A stretch of 64,000 nucleotides of DNA from Alloalcanivorax xenomutans (GCF_900217905.1 NZ_OBMO01000002.1:1-64000); one strand, 5' to 3'; numbered from the stretch's first letter, positions 7,582-16,865 are shown. The notes: generated by a model from the sequence alone, not told the origin. Numbers and translations: made by a program.

Positions 7582-9192
7582 ATGAAACAAGCTGCCGCTG
7601 CAGGACGCAGCCAGCTTTCCGTCAAGATTTCCCGCCATCTGGAGGCGGAGATTTCCGCCGGCCGCCTCAAGCCCGGCGACCGCATCCCCAGTGAGTCGCA
7701 ACTGACGGCGCGGTTCGGTGTCGGCCGCAACGTGGTCCGGGAAGCGATAGCACGGCTCAAATCGGAAGGTCTGGTGGAGAGTCATCAGGGCCTCGGTGCC
7801 TTCGTATCCAGCAAAGCCCATCGCAACAGCTTTCGCATCGACCACGATGAACTGAGCCATTTGCCAAAACTTCGTCAGCTCTATGAGTTGCGTCTTGATC
7901 TCGAGGTTTCCGCCGCCGGCATGGCTGCCCGCCGCCGCTCCCGCAGCCAGCTCGCGGCGATCCAGGCCGCCTTGTCCGCGTTACGCGACGCCCTTGCCAA
8001 CGGTCAGGGCATGGTCGAGAGCAGCCTGGCTTTCAAACGCGCTATCGCCGACGCCACCGGCAACGAATACTTCAAGAACTTCGTGCTGTTCCTGACCGCC
8101 CATATCTTTGAGGCCGCCTCTTTCGAACGGCGCATCGCCACTTCCGGAGCGCTGCGCGAAACCGTGCTGACCGAGTACGAGTCGATCCTCGAGGCCATCA
8201 CCGTGGGCGACCCGGACCTCGCCCGCCGCGCGGCCTGGACCCAGATCATCAATTCCGCCGAGCGCAACGGTCTGCGTGGTCTGCAAGGCTGGGAGGTCAC
8301 GCGCATGACCTCGCTTGGCGAGACCTACGCCCCACCCTGTGCGCCGCCGGTATCCAGCTGCGCCACCCCGTCGCTGCCGCTTCCCGACGGCGCCTGCGAT
8401 TGCCATTTCCATATTATCGGTGACGCCGCGGTACACCCTTTCACGCCGCATCGTTCCTATACACCGCCGCCCGCGTCACTGGACGACTATCGGAAAATGC
8501 AGGGCACGCTGGGGCTGAGCCGGGGGGTTATCGTGCAGCCCAGCGTCTACGGCTACGATAACCGGGTGGCACTGGAAGCTCTGCGTCAAGGCGGCGACAA
8601 CTATCGCGGCGTGGTGGTGATCAGTGATCAGACCAGCGAACAGGAATTGCGGGACATGGACGCCCTCGGGGTACGCGGCGTGCGCGTCAATCTGATCTAC
8701 AAGAGCGGTGTCGAGGTCTCGGACGTGACCAGTCTGGCACGCAAGGTCGCACCGCTGGGCTGGCATCTGCAATTGCTGATCGACATCTCGGAATTCGCCG
8801 ATCTCTACGACACCGTGGCCAATCTGCCAGTGGAGGTGGTGATCGATCACATGGGACACATGCCGGCCAGCATCGGCGTGAAGCATCCGGGATTCCGCGA
8901 TCTGCTGCGCCTGGCCCGGGACGGCAAGGCCTGGGTGAAATTATCCGGCGCGTACCGCTTCACCAACCAGCCGGACACGCCCTACTCCGATGTCACTCCG
9001 TATGCCAAGGCGCTGATCAAAGCCAATCCCGATCAGATCCTGTGGGCCAGCGACTGGCCCCACGTGTGTATTTCCGTACCGATGCCGGACGACACCACCC
9101 TGCTGGAAGAATTTTTCCAGTGGACCGGGCATGACGAGACCATCATCCGCAAGATCCTGGTCGACAATCCCGCCCGCCTTTATGGCTTTTAA
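7582..9192 (+). CDS. GntR/FadR-type regulator fused to a LigI-like amidohydrolase
   Basis: One 536-residue reading frame holds two proteins. Residues 8-75 are a GntR winged helix (PGDRIPSESQLTARFGVGRN, then VVREAIARLKSEGLVE). Residues about 90-225 are an FCD-like helical effector domain. After a Pro/Cys-rich linker (about 238-265), residues 265-536 are a complete COG3618 hydrolase with His275/His277 (DCHFHI), HLQLLIDI, VIDHMGHMP and Asp491 in ASDWPH, so the enzyme looks active. The FCD metal-site histidines seem replaced: FK for FH, EY for EH, and no HL at the last position. I chose ATG 7582; the ATG at 7573 abuts the AGG and leaves no ribosome spacing. It is divergent from the TRAP operon that carries a paralogue of its enzyme half. 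Likely role: repressor that binds and perhaps destroys its own effector. Confidence 0.85.
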   Translation: MKQAAAAGRSQLSVKISRHLEAEISAGRLKPGDRIPSESQLTARFGVGRNVVREAIARLKSEGLVESHQGLGAFVSSKAHRNSFRIDHDELSHLPKLRQLYELRLDLEVSAAGMAARRRSRSQLAAIQAALSALRDALANGQGMVESSLAFKRAIADATGNEYFKNFVLFLTAHIFEAASFERRIATSGALRETVLTEYESILEAITVGDPDLARRAAWTQIINSAERNGLRGLQGWEVTRMTSLGETYAPPCAPPVSSCATPSLPLPDGACDCHFHIIGDAAVHPFTPHRSYTPPPASLDDYRKMQGTLGLSRGVIVQPSVYGYDNRVALEALRQGGDNYRGVVVISDQTSEQELRDMDALGVRGVRVNLIYKSGVEVSDVTSLARKVAPLGWHLQLLIDISEFADLYDTVANLPVEVVIDHMGHMPASIGVKHPGFRDLLRLARDGKAWVKLSGAYRFTNQPDTPYSDVTPYAKALIKANPDQILWASDWPHVCISVPMPDDTTLLEEFFQWTGHDETIIRKILVDNPARLYGF

Positions 9193-9250
9193 AGAGAATC
9201 CTCGCGGAATGTTGCCGGGCAACCTGTTAACAGGCAAAGAAATGGCCGCG

Positions 9251-9332
9251 AAGCCACTGTGGGAGCTTGCCTGCAAGCGAATCTTGAAACCCTGAGGCTA
9301 ATTCGCTTGCAGGCAAGCTCCCACAGCGGCTT
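9251..9332. repeat. Paired REP elements (BIME-like inverted repeat)
   Basis: Two 32-base arms (9251-9282 and 9301-9332) are inverted copies with one mismatch, separated by 18 bases. Each arm holds CTGTGGGAGC followed by its own small palindrome GCTTGCCTGCAAGC and GAAT. This is the REP layout known from Pseudomonas, arranged as a facing pair. It lies between the convergent fusion gene and amidase gene and may also end both transcripts. Confidence 0.85.
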
Positions 9333-9382
9333 CGTAGCGGAGCCGTGATAGAGGGAGTGCCCCACCAAAGCGCAATGAGCGC

Positions 9383-10870
9383 TTATAACTCCGGCGGCAC
9401 ACGATGCATCCACGGTTCCGCCCGTTCCAATTGTGCCGCCAGGGACAACAGCTTGCCTTCGTCGCCATGGCCGCCGACAAACTGCACGCCCAGCGGCAGG
9501 CCGTTGTCACACCAGTGCAGCGGCACCGACATGGCCGGCACGCCGGTGACATTGGCCAGTTGCGTGAACGGCGTGTATTTCAGGTTTTCCCGCGCCATCT
9601 GCTCCACCAGCCCGGTCTTCATCAGCAACTTTTGCGCGCCAACTTTCAGCACCAGCTTCAGCGCCGCTTGCTGCAAGGATGGTGTCGCCATGGCACCGAT
9701 GCGCGCCGGCGGCATGGCCAGGGTCGGCGTCATCAGAAAGTCATAACCCTGAAGGAACGCCATCAACTGACGCGTGTAGGTTTGCCAGCGCTGATAGCAC
9801 TGCAGATAATCCGGCGCGCTCAGGCTGCGCCCGAACGCCGCCATCGCCAGAGTATCCAATTCAAAGCCGTCATCACCGGCGCCGGTAAGCCGGCGCATCT
9901 CGTCGACGCTGTCGGCGCACTTGGCGAACCACACCATCAGCCAGTCCATGCTCATGGCCATGACATCGATATCCGGCTCCGCTTCTTCCACCCGGTGGCC
10001 GAGGGATTCCAGCAAACGGGCCGTCTTCTCCACCGCCCGCACCGCCTCGGGATCCACCGCCGTACCAATGGGCGAGCGGTTGGAGAAAGCGATACGCAAA
10101 GTCCCCGGGTCACGTTCGGTCCCCTCCCGGTAAGGCCGCGCTGGCGGCGCCAGCGGATAGAGGCTGGCCAGTTCGTCTCCGGCCACCGCATCCAGCAACA
10201 CCGCGCAATCACGGACCGAACGGGTGACCGCGTGATTCACCGACAGTCCATGCAAGGCTTCACCGAAATCCGGCCCCCAGGGGGTACGGCCACGACCGGG
10301 CTTGAGCCCGAACAGGCCGCAGCAGGCCGCCGGAATACGGATGCTGCCGCCGCCATCGTTGGCGCCGGCGAAGGGCACCACCCCGGCGGCCACCAGGGAC
10401 GCTGAACCGCCGGAAGAGCCGCCAGGGGTGTGATCGGGATTCCAGGGGTTGCGGCAGGGGCCGAACGAATCCGGTTCGGTGATCCCCTTGGCGCCAAACT
10501 CCGGCGTATTGGTGCGCCCGAACAGCACCAAACCAGCCTGGCGCCAGCGCTTCACCAACTCCGAATCATGGGGAGCGCGGAAGCCCATGTTCTTGAGCGC
10601 CTTGTTACCCATGTAACAGGGCGCTCCGGCCATCTCCTGGAACAGATCCTTGGCCAGCATGGGCACCCCCGCCAACGGCCCGGAGAGCGGTCCCGCCGCT
10701 GTGCGCCGTCCTTCCTCGTAAAGCGGAATCACCAGGCCGTTGAGCCTGGGATTGACCTGTTCCGCCCGGGTGATGGCCAGTTCCAGCAATTCCGCCGCGC
10801 TGACTTCTCCCCGGGCCACCAGCCCGGCCAGGGCCACGCCATCCAACTTACGGTATTCGTCGAAATCCAT
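9383..10870 (-). CDS. Amidase (amidase signature family)
   Basis: A 495-residue cytosolic hydrolase of the amidase signature family. The catalytic triad Ser-cis-Ser-Lys is supported by Lys in [10 protein letters not shown], the glycine/serine-rich signature [15 protein letters not shown] and the nucleophile region [19 protein letters not shown]. Length fits the family. It hydrolyses an amide or possibly an ester; the substrate is not readable from sequence (family members include 6-aminohexanoate-cyclic-dimer hydrolase and acylamidases). ATG 10868-10870 has AAGGA eight bases upstream. It is divergent from the quinone reductase-like gene at 11002 and convergent with the regulator fusion; a link to the TRAP cluster is only suggested by position. 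Confidence 0.85.
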   Translation of the reverse strand: MDFDEYRKLDGVALAGLVARGEVSAAELLELAITRAEQVNPRLNGLVIPLYEEGRRTAAGPLSGPLAGVPMLAKDLFQEMAGAPCYMGNKALKNMGFRAPHDSELVKRWRQAGLVLFGRTNTPEFGAKGITEPDSFGPCRNPWNPDHTPGGSSGGSASLVAAGVVPFAGANDGGGSIRIPAACCGLFGLKPGRGRTPWGPDFGEALHGLSVNHAVTRSVRDCAVLLDAVAGDELASLYPLAPPARPYREGTERDPGTLRIAFSNRSPIGTAVDPEAVRAVEKTARLLESLGHRVEEAEPDIDVMAMSMDWLMVWFAKCADSVDEMRRLTGAGDDGFELDTLAMAAFGRSLSAPDYLQCYQRWQTYTRQLMAFLQGYDFLMTPTLAMPPARIGAMATPSLQQAALKLVLKVGAQKLLMKTGLVEQMARENLKYTPFTQLANVTGVPAMSVPLHWCDNGLPLGVQFVGGHGDEGKLLSLAAQLERAEPWMHRVPPEL

Positions 10871-11001
10871 GATGGTATCCTTGTTCTCTGAAGTCCGCGG
10901 CCCATTGCCGTGCCGCCCCGAAGCCCGCTTGTCATCCTACACGGCGGCGACCGGTTCGCGCGGGCTCACTTTGCGCCAAACTGCGTTACCAGGAGGAGAG
11001 G

Positions 11002-12015
11002 ATGAAAGCTGTCGGTTTCGACCGCCCCCGAGCCATTGAAGACCTGCACGCGTTACAGGATATCGAGTTGGAGACACCGGTTCCCGGTCCCCGTGATCTG
11101 CTGATCGCGGTGGAAGCGGTGTCGGTGAATCCGGTGGACACCAAGGTGCGCCAACGGCCATTGGCTGAACCCGGTTTCCGGGTGCTCGGTTACGACGCCG
11201 CGGGCCGGGTACAGGCGGTGGGTGACGAGGTTCGGGGTTTCAAACCCGGCGACCGGGTCTGGTATGCCGGCGCCATGCAACGCCAGGGCAGCAACGCCCA
11301 GTTCCAATGCGTTGATGAAAGGCTGGTGGCACACAAACCCGACAGTCTGGGCATGCAGGAAGCCGCCGCCTTGCCGCTGACCACGCTGACGGTCTGGGAA
11401 GCCCTCGAAGACCAACTCGGTCTGACCCCGGACACCGCCAAGGGCAAGACCCTGTTGGTGGTCGGCGGCGCCGGTGGTGTCGGCTCCATCGGTATTCAAC
11501 TGGCCGCCCGCCATTTTGGCATGACCGTGATCGCGACCGCCGGCCGCGATGAATCCGCCCGTTGGTGTCAATCCATGGGCGCCGCCCACACCATCGATTA
11601 CCGCCAGGGGCTGGTGGAACCGGTAAAAGCCCTCTGTATCGACGGCGTGGATGCCATTCTGCTGGCCCAGGAACCGGATCCGTATTGGGCCGAAGCCTGC
11701 GAGTTGGTCAAACCGCTGGGCGGCATCGTTACCATTGTCGATGCCCGCGGCCCTCTGGACCTGAACGCGCTGAAGCCCAAAAGCGCCCGCTTCGCCTGGG
11801 AATTCATGTTTACCCGGGCCATGTTCGGCGTGGATATGGAACGCCAGGGGGAAATTCTGTCCCAGGCCGCCAAGCTGGTGGATGAAGGCGTACTGCAAAC
11901 CACTCTGGGCGAGTCCCTGGGCCCGATCAACGCCGCCAATCTGAAACAGGCGCACCGCCGTATCGAGGACGGCCAGACCATCGGCAAGCTGGTACTGGCC
12001 GGCTGGGAGGAATAA
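11002..12015 (+). CDS. Zinc-type alcohol dehydrogenase-like / NADPH:quinone reductase family protein
   Basis: A 337-residue medium-chain dehydrogenase/reductase. The N-terminal GroES-like half has VSVNPVDTKVR and VLGYDAAGRVQAVGDEV; the cofactor half has LLVVGGAGGVGSIGIQLAA, the Rossmann loop. The catalytic zinc ligands of true alcohol dehydrogenases are not obvious: the Cys/His/Glu cluster near VNPVD is missing. That fits the quinone oxidoreductase/ZADH branch, which uses NADPH without zinc. A strong AGGAGGAGAGG precedes ATG 11002. It is probably monocistronic, ending at the hairpin 12024-12071. Its substrate may be a quinone, enal or enone. Confidence 0.82.
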   Translation: MKAVGFDRPRAIEDLHALQDIELETPVPGPRDLLIAVEAVSVNPVDTKVRQRPLAEPGFRVLGYDAAGRVQAVGDEVRGFKPGDRVWYAGAMQRQGSNAQFQCVDERLVAHKPDSLGMQEAAALPLTTLTVWEALEDQLGLTPDTAKGKTLLVVGGAGGVGSIGIQLAARHFGMTVIATAGRDESARWCQSMGAAHTIDYRQGLVEPVKALCIDGVDAILLAQEPDPYWAEACELVKPLGGIVTIVDARGPLDLNALKPKSARFAWEFMFTRAMFGVDMERQGEILSQAAKLVDEGVLQTTLGESLGPINAANLKQAHRRIEDGQTIGKLVLAGWEE

Positions 12016-12023
12016 TCCAGGGA

Positions 12024-12071
12024 CTCGCGGTGCGTTCCTGCATGACTGTACCCGCAGGAACGCACCGCGAG
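12024..12071. terminator. Strong bidirectional hairpin between convergent genes
   Basis: Two perfectly complementary 18-base arms (12024-12041 and 12054-12071) flank a 12-base loop, filling the gap between the convergent stops at 12015 and 12080. There is no T-run, so it may stop transcription by another route or simply protect both 3' ends. Confidence 0.7.
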
Positions 12072-12079
12072 CCGCCATG

Positions 12080-13882
12080 TCAGGCCGACATCAGCACCAG
12101 CCCGAGTTCCGCCAGCCGCTCCCGCGCCCGGTCATGCATGGCCGCGGCCGACGACGACGACCAGTCAATCACGATTGATTTGGCGTCCGGCTGCGGGCAG
12201 CTCACCCGGGCGCCGGTATCCAGCTCGGCGATCAATTGCCCGGCCCGGTAGCTCACCGCCTTTTGCCGCAATTGATAGCGCGCCACCTTGCCCAGCGGAG
12301 TCATTGGCATCGAAGGCAACACGAACACATGGCGGGGCCGGGCCTGCGGCACGGTTATGCGATCACGCACGAAGGCATTGATGCTTTCGACACTGCGCTC
12401 ATCCGCCCCGGCTCGCAGTGTCACGTACAGCACCGGCAGTTCCCCGGCATACTGATCCGGCATCGCCACCACGGCCGCCTCCAGCACCGCCGGGTGTTCT
12501 TCCGCCACCTGCTCCAGCATTTGCGGATCGATGTTGTGGCCACTGCGGATGATCACTTCCTTGGTACGACCGACGATCCGCAATTGCCCGTCATCGGTGA
12601 CGGCCACCAGATCACCGGACGGAATCCAGCCGTTGTGCGGCCGGTCCTGTGTACCCGTGGCGGTACGATAGCCAGCGAAGACATTGGGGCCCCGGACCCA
12701 CAGTTCGCCTCGCTGGCCGGCCCTGAGCGGCCGCCCCGGCTCCTCGATGGCCACCTCCACCAACGGCACCGGATGCCCGGCCAGCGGCGGCCGGAACATC
12801 CCGTCGATGAATTGGGCGGTAACGATACCGGCGGACTCGGTCATGCCGTAAAGCTGATACACCGGGGCGCCGCTGATGGTTTCCAGACGCCGGGCCAACT
12901 GCGGATTGAGCGCCGAACCACCGGTGAGAAAGGCTCTCAGGGAAGCGCATCGTTGCTGTTGGCGGGGGGCGTCGGCCAGGGTCGAAAGCGTGGCCGGCAC
13001 GCCGCCCACCAGCGTCACCTCCAACGCCTCCAGCATCGACCAGAAACGCCGGATCACCGCCGGATTCTTTAACCCCAGAGCGGTGGGCAGCACCAGCGTG
13101 GCACCGGCGGCGATGATCGCCAGCACGGCGTCCACCGAACTGCCCACATGGAACAGGGGCAGACCGTTCAGGAGGCGGTCGCTCTGACTGTAGCCGCACC
13201 CGGCGCAGGTCATCACACCGCCGGCGGCCAGATTACCCAGGGTCAATTCCGCCAGCTTCGGCGCGTAGGTGGTGCCTCCGGTATGCAGCAGAGCGGCCAC
13301 CCGCTCCGGATCATCGTCCGCGGCCAGACCGGCATCGCCCGCCTTCGCCACGAACGCCGGCCAGGGCTCGCCGTCGAACGCCGCGTCCCCCGCTTCCCCC
13401 AACGGCAAAACCACCACAAGGGGTGGTCGCGGCAGACTCGCGGCGGCGGCGCTGACCCGCTCGCTCAAATCCGACTCCGCATGGGATCCCACGGTGATCA
13501 CCACTTTGCAACGGGCCAGCGCCAGTTGGGAGGCGATCGCCTGTTCCGACATCAGCAGATTCACCGGAAACGCCACCCCCACCGAACACGCGGCGATCAA
13601 GGCCGATACCGCCTCCGGCACCAGAGGCAAAAACATCGCCACGCCATCTTCCGGGGTAACCCCGCTGGCACGCAGGGCACGGGCCACTGCTTCGGTCTCG
13701 GCCAGCAATTGAGCATAACTGACCGTCACCGGCTGGCCGCTATCGGCATCGCACAGATACACCAGGGCCGGATGATCCGGATAGCGCGCCGCGGCCTGAC
13801 GCAGCAAGCGCAGCGGCGTTGGCGCCCGCTCCAGACAGGCCCGAACCGCACTACTGGTGTTCGCGATAGCTGGTTCCATCAT
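12080..13882 (-). CDS. Acyl-CoA synthetase (AMP-forming)
   Basis: A 600-residue adenylate-forming enzyme of the FadD-like superfamily. The phosphate-binding loop is LLHTGGTTYAPKLAELT, where the usual SGTTGxPK reads GGTTYAPK, a variant seen in several fatty-acid and alicyclic acid ligases. Other motifs: YQLYGMTESAG (A5), WIPSGDLVAVTDDGQLRIVG (A7) and IRSGHNIDPQMLE (A8). The final catalytic Lys lies in MTPLGKVARYQL. GTG, ATG and ATG stand in a row at 13877-13885; spacing from ACAGGAT favours one of the two ATGs. The divergent PaaX-type gene is the likely regulator, as PaaX proteins sense acyl-CoA products. The natural acid substrate is unknown. Confidence 0.87.
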   Translation of the reverse strand: MMEPAIANTSSAVRACLERAPTPLRLLRQAAARYPDHPALVYLCDADSGQPVTVSYAQLLAETEAVARALRASGVTPEDGVAMFLPLVPEAVSALIAACSVGVAFPVNLLMSEQAIASQLALARCKVVITVGSHAESDLSERVSAAAASLPRPPLVVVLPLGEAGDAAFDGEPWPAFVAKAGDAGLAADDDPERVAALLHTGGTTYAPKLAELTLGNLAAGGVMTCAGCGYSQSDRLLNGLPLFHVGSSVDAVLAIIAAGATLVLPTALGLKNPAVIRRFWSMLEALEVTLVGGVPATLSTLADAPRQQQRCASLRAFLTGGSALNPQLARRLETISGAPVYQLYGMTESAGIVTAQFIDGMFRPPLAGHPVPLVEVAIEEPGRPLRAGQRGELWVRGPNVFAGYRTATGTQDRPHNGWIPSGDLVAVTDDGQLRIVGRTKEVIIRSGHNIDPQMLEQVAEEHPAVLEAAVVAMPDQYAGELPVLYVTLRAGADERSVESINAFVRDRITVPQARPRHVFVLPSMPMTPLGKVARYQLRQKAVSYRAGQLIAELDTGARVSCPQPDAKSIVIDWSSSSAAAMHDRARERLAELGLVLMSA

Positions 13883-14081
13883 CACATCCTGTTATTTTCA
13901 CGCTCCCTCGGCGAATACCGCGCGCCCATCGCCCCTGCCCCTTCGCCCCGGAACACGAGCATCGGCGTCTTGTTTCAATTCCAACTGGCAAGCGGGCCTT
14001 CATGCGGGTAAGTAAGACGGCTGGATTTCATGGAATAATACCCGTTGGCCCCACCCTACTTGTTACTCAAAAGTGGAATCG

Positions 14082-14915
14082 ATGAAAGATGATGTAACTC
14101 CCCAGGGACGACCGTCAATCCCCTCGCTCACCAAACTGGCGGAATTGACTCCCAGAACACTGGTCCTGGATATGCTCGCCGTGGCCGCGGATACCGCGCT
14201 GACCTCGGTGGCGCTGGCCCAGGGTGGCGACATCATGGGGTTCAAGGCCGGCGCCATTCGCGTGGCGGTGAGCCGCCTGTCCACGCAGGGCGCCATCATC
14301 AGCCCTCAACGCGGCAGCTGGCAATTGGCGGAAAACGCCCCCTGGGCCCGGGAACAGGGCCGCTGGCGGGGTCTGAGCGAGTTGCTGTGCCCCTGGAGAG
14401 AAAACTGGTGGGTGGCGGTCACCCATCAGGTATCGCGTTCCAACCGCAGCGGCTGGCGGGAACATGAGAGAGCCCTCTGGCAAAGGGGTTTTGCCGAGGT
14501 GCAACGGGATCTGTTCGTCCGCCCCGCCAACCTGTCACTGGCCTTTTCCGCCCTGCGGCAGGAACTGCGGGCCCTGGGCATGGCCCCGCAAACCGTGCTG
14601 CTGCGGGCCGATCAGTTATCGGTCACCCCCAGGCCCGGTTTGTGGGATTTTCGGCGCCGCCACACCCTGCTCGAGAAGGTCCGTGATGAAATGTGCCGGC
14701 TGCTCGACCAGGCCCCCGCCGGCACCGCCCCCGACAAAGTCCTGTGCGCGCGTTTTTTGCGCGTGGGCCGGGCCGCCACCAAGATCCTCAACACCGACCC
14801 GTTATTGCCGGAAGAATGGACCGGTCCGTCCCCGCGTGGCGAGGTGATCCGCCTGTTGCCGCACTTCATCAGTACCGGCCGCACACTGTGGTTTCGGTAC
14901 ATGGGCATCGAGTAG
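14082..14915 (+). CDS. PaaX-family transcriptional regulator
   Basis: A 277-residue protein. The N-terminal winged-helix part (about 20-85) contains GGDIMGFKAGAIRVAVSRL and STQGAIISPQRGSW, a pattern shared with PaaX. The C-terminal part ends with the PaaX hallmark DPLLPEEWTGP followed by a helical tail. PaaX represses phenylacetate genes and is released by phenylacetyl-CoA. Here the gene is divergent from an acyl-CoA synthetase, so its effector could be that enzyme's CoA ester. I used ATG 14082 rather than GTG 14073; the upstream ribosome site is weak (AAGTGGAA). The 199-base divergent region 13883-14081 should hold the operators, but I see no convincing palindrome there. Confidence 0.72.
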   Translation: MKDDVTPQGRPSIPSLTKLAELTPRTLVLDMLAVAADTALTSVALAQGGDIMGFKAGAIRVAVSRLSTQGAIISPQRGSWQLAENAPWAREQGRWRGLSELLCPWRENWWVAVTHQVSRSNRSGWREHERALWQRGFAEVQRDLFVRPANLSLAFSALRQELRALGMAPQTVLLRADQLSVTPRPGLWDFRRRHTLLEKVRDEMCRLLDQAPAGTAPDKVLCARFLRVGRAATKILNTDPLLPEEWTGPSPRGEVIRLLPHFISTGRTLWFRYMGIE

Positions 14916-14921
14916 TGCTGG

Positions 14922-16865
14922 TCAGGTGCCGATCTCGCCGCCGTCCTCACGTGTGATCAGCACCGTGGTGGAACGGGGGCGGGTATGGCCATCGCTGGCC
15001 GGATAGCTGATCCCCGGATGCTGCACGTTGACCCACAAGGTCCGCCCGTCCGGCGTACCGGTAATGCCGGTGATTTCGCATCCCCGTGGCCCGACCAGAA
15101 AACGACGCACCTCGCCGCTGTCCGGGTCCGCGCACAACAACTGGTTGGTCCCCATGGCCTGATGGTCCGGGCTTTCGTCGTCGTAATCGGTTTCGATCCA
15201 GAGGCGCCCCGCCGGATCGAACCAGAGGCCATCCGGCGAAGAGAACACATCGCCCTGGATGGTACCCCACTGATGGGCCGGCGCCTCACCGCCGGCGGGG
15301 TAACCCGCCAATAAAAACAGCTCCCAATCAAAAACCGTGGCGGCGGGATCATTGTCCCGCTCCCGCCAGCGCAGAATCTGTCCGTGCAGGTTCCTGGGCC
15401 TGGGATTGGCGGCGTTCACCGGTTGCCCGTCATCGACACCGCGCTCATCGTTATTGGTCAGCGTAACGTAAACCTCGCGGCTGCCGGGCCGCACCGCCAC
15501 CCATTCGGGCCGGTCCATGCGGGTGGCGCCAAGCAGATCCGCGGCGCCGCGCGCATTGATCAGCACCGCCGCCTGATCGGGGAAACCATTGGCGGCGTTA
15601 AGCGGGCCATGACCATGCCGCAAGGGGCGCCATTCACCCCGGCCGTCATCATGGAATACCGCCACATACAAAGTGCCGTGGTCCAGCAGTTCGCGATTGG
15701 CGCCGGGTTCATCGGCGCGGTAACGGTCGCGGGGCACGAACTTGTAGATGTACTCCCCCCGGGTGTCATCCCCGAAGTAAAACGCCATGCGCCCATCATC
15801 GGCCAGCGAAGGCGTGGCGCATTCACGCACCAGCCGTCCCATGGCGGTACGCTTCACCGGCGTGCTGTCCGGGTCGAAGGGATCGATTTCCACCACCCAG
15901 CCGAACCGGTTCGGTTCATTGACCTCCCCCTGGTGAGGCAGGGAACGGTCCGGTGTGGCATCGAAGCGGGATTGCGCGGTTTCCCATAAATAATAGTTAC
16001 TGCGCTCTCCCTGACTGAGCCGATAGCGGGCCTGCTGCGGACGCCGCTGATAATCCTCCGTGTCCCGATTGACGAAGTAGTTCGGCCAGTTTTCCTCACA
16101 GGCCAGATAAGTGCCCCAGGGGGTGTAGCCCAGCGCGCAATTGGCGAACGTGCCAATCACCCGGCGCCCAGTGGGATCCGAGGCGGTGCGCATGGCTTCG
16201 GACCCCGCCGCCGGACCACTCAGTATCATCGGCGTCAAACCGCTGATGCGACGGTTATAGGAAGACGTCATTATTCGCCGCCACTGGCCGTCGCGGTCCT
16301 TGGCGATCTCGATGACGCTGACACCGTGGGCGGCCAGTTCCTTATTCACTTCCTCGCCGGGCCGGCGCGGCCTGCCCTGTTCGTCATGCAGCACCGTGGC
16401 ACCCCGTGGATGCAGAAAATCCGTCGCCACTTTTTCATGATTGATCACCAGCAGGCCGTGCCCGTTGGGATTATCCGCAAACGGGAAATAGTGCATCCCG
16501 TCATGGTTATCTCCGGCCTGCCGCAGTTGATCACGCCAGTCGTTACCGGCGTCCGCGCGCCACCGTGGCGCCTCGGCATCAATCGGATCTCCCCAGCTGT
16601 AGAAAGGCACCGCGCGATATCCCGCCGGCACCCGCACCGCGTCAAAGCCGGGATCGGTTTGCGCCGGCAGCGGCGTGAATCCGATGCGTGGCCGCGCGCC
16701 ACCGGTCACCGCGCAGCCTCCGACAAAGACCGCCGCCAACCCCAGGCCACCCTTGAGCACACCGCGCCGGGTCAGGCTGAGCCAGTGGCCCTCGCTACTC
16801 CGGAGCACCGGATGATCGTCCTGTGCTTCCCAATCGTCCGGATCGGTTCGCCATTCCCCGCTCAT
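14922..16865 (-). CDS. phoX: PhoX-family alkaline phosphatase (DUF839), Tat-exported
   Basis: A 647-residue secreted phosphatase. The twin-arginine motif TRRGVLKGG lies at about 32-40, followed by a hydrophobic stretch ending VGGCAV, which may also be lipidated. The PhoX/DUF839 body includes VINHEKVATDFLHPRGA, YNRRISGLTPMI, GTFANCALGYTPWGTYLACE (central NC and EE residues) and DYDDESPDHQAMGTNQLL. PhoX needs iron and calcium and releases phosphate from phosphoesters in the periplasm or outside. The ATG overlaps the phytase stop (ATGA), making this the last gene of a TonB receptor-phytase-PhoX operon that should degrade organic phosphate stepwise. Confidence 0.9.
   Translation of the reverse strand: MSGEWRTDPDDWEAQDDHPVLRSSEGHWLSLTRRGVLKGGLGLAAVFVGGCAVTGGARPRIGFTPLPAQTDPGFDAVRVPAGYRAVPFYSWGDPIDAEAPRWRADAGNDWRDQLRQAGDNHDGMHYFPFADNPNGHGLLVINHEKVATDFLHPRGATVLHDEQGRPRRPGEEVNKELAAHGVSVIEIAKDRDGQWRRIMTSSYNRRISGLTPMILSGPAAGSEAMRTASDPTGRRVIGTFANCALGYTPWGTYLACEENWPNYFVNRDTEDYQRRPQQARYRLSQGERSNYYLWETAQSRFDATPDRSLPHQGEVNEPNRFGWVVEIDPFDPDSTPVKRTAMGRLVRECATPSLADDGRMAFYFGDDTRGEYIYKFVPRDRYRADEPGANRELLDHGTLYVAVFHDDGRGEWRPLRHGHGPLNAANGFPDQAAVLINARGAADLLGATRMDRPEWVAVRPGSREVYVTLTNNDERGVDDGQPVNAANPRPRNLHGQILRWRERDNDPAATVFDWELFLLAGYPAGGEAPAHQWGTIQGDVFSSPDGLWFDPAGRLWIETDYDDESPDHQAMGTNQLLCADPDSGEVRRFLVGPRGCEITGITGTPDGRTLWVNVQHPGISYPASDGHTRPRSTTVLITREDGGEIGT

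Noticed and set aside
13883-14081. Operator palindrome between the ligase and PaaX-type genes
   Set aside because: Only widely spaced short inverted pieces (for example CGGGTA...TACCCG) were seen, too weak to call.
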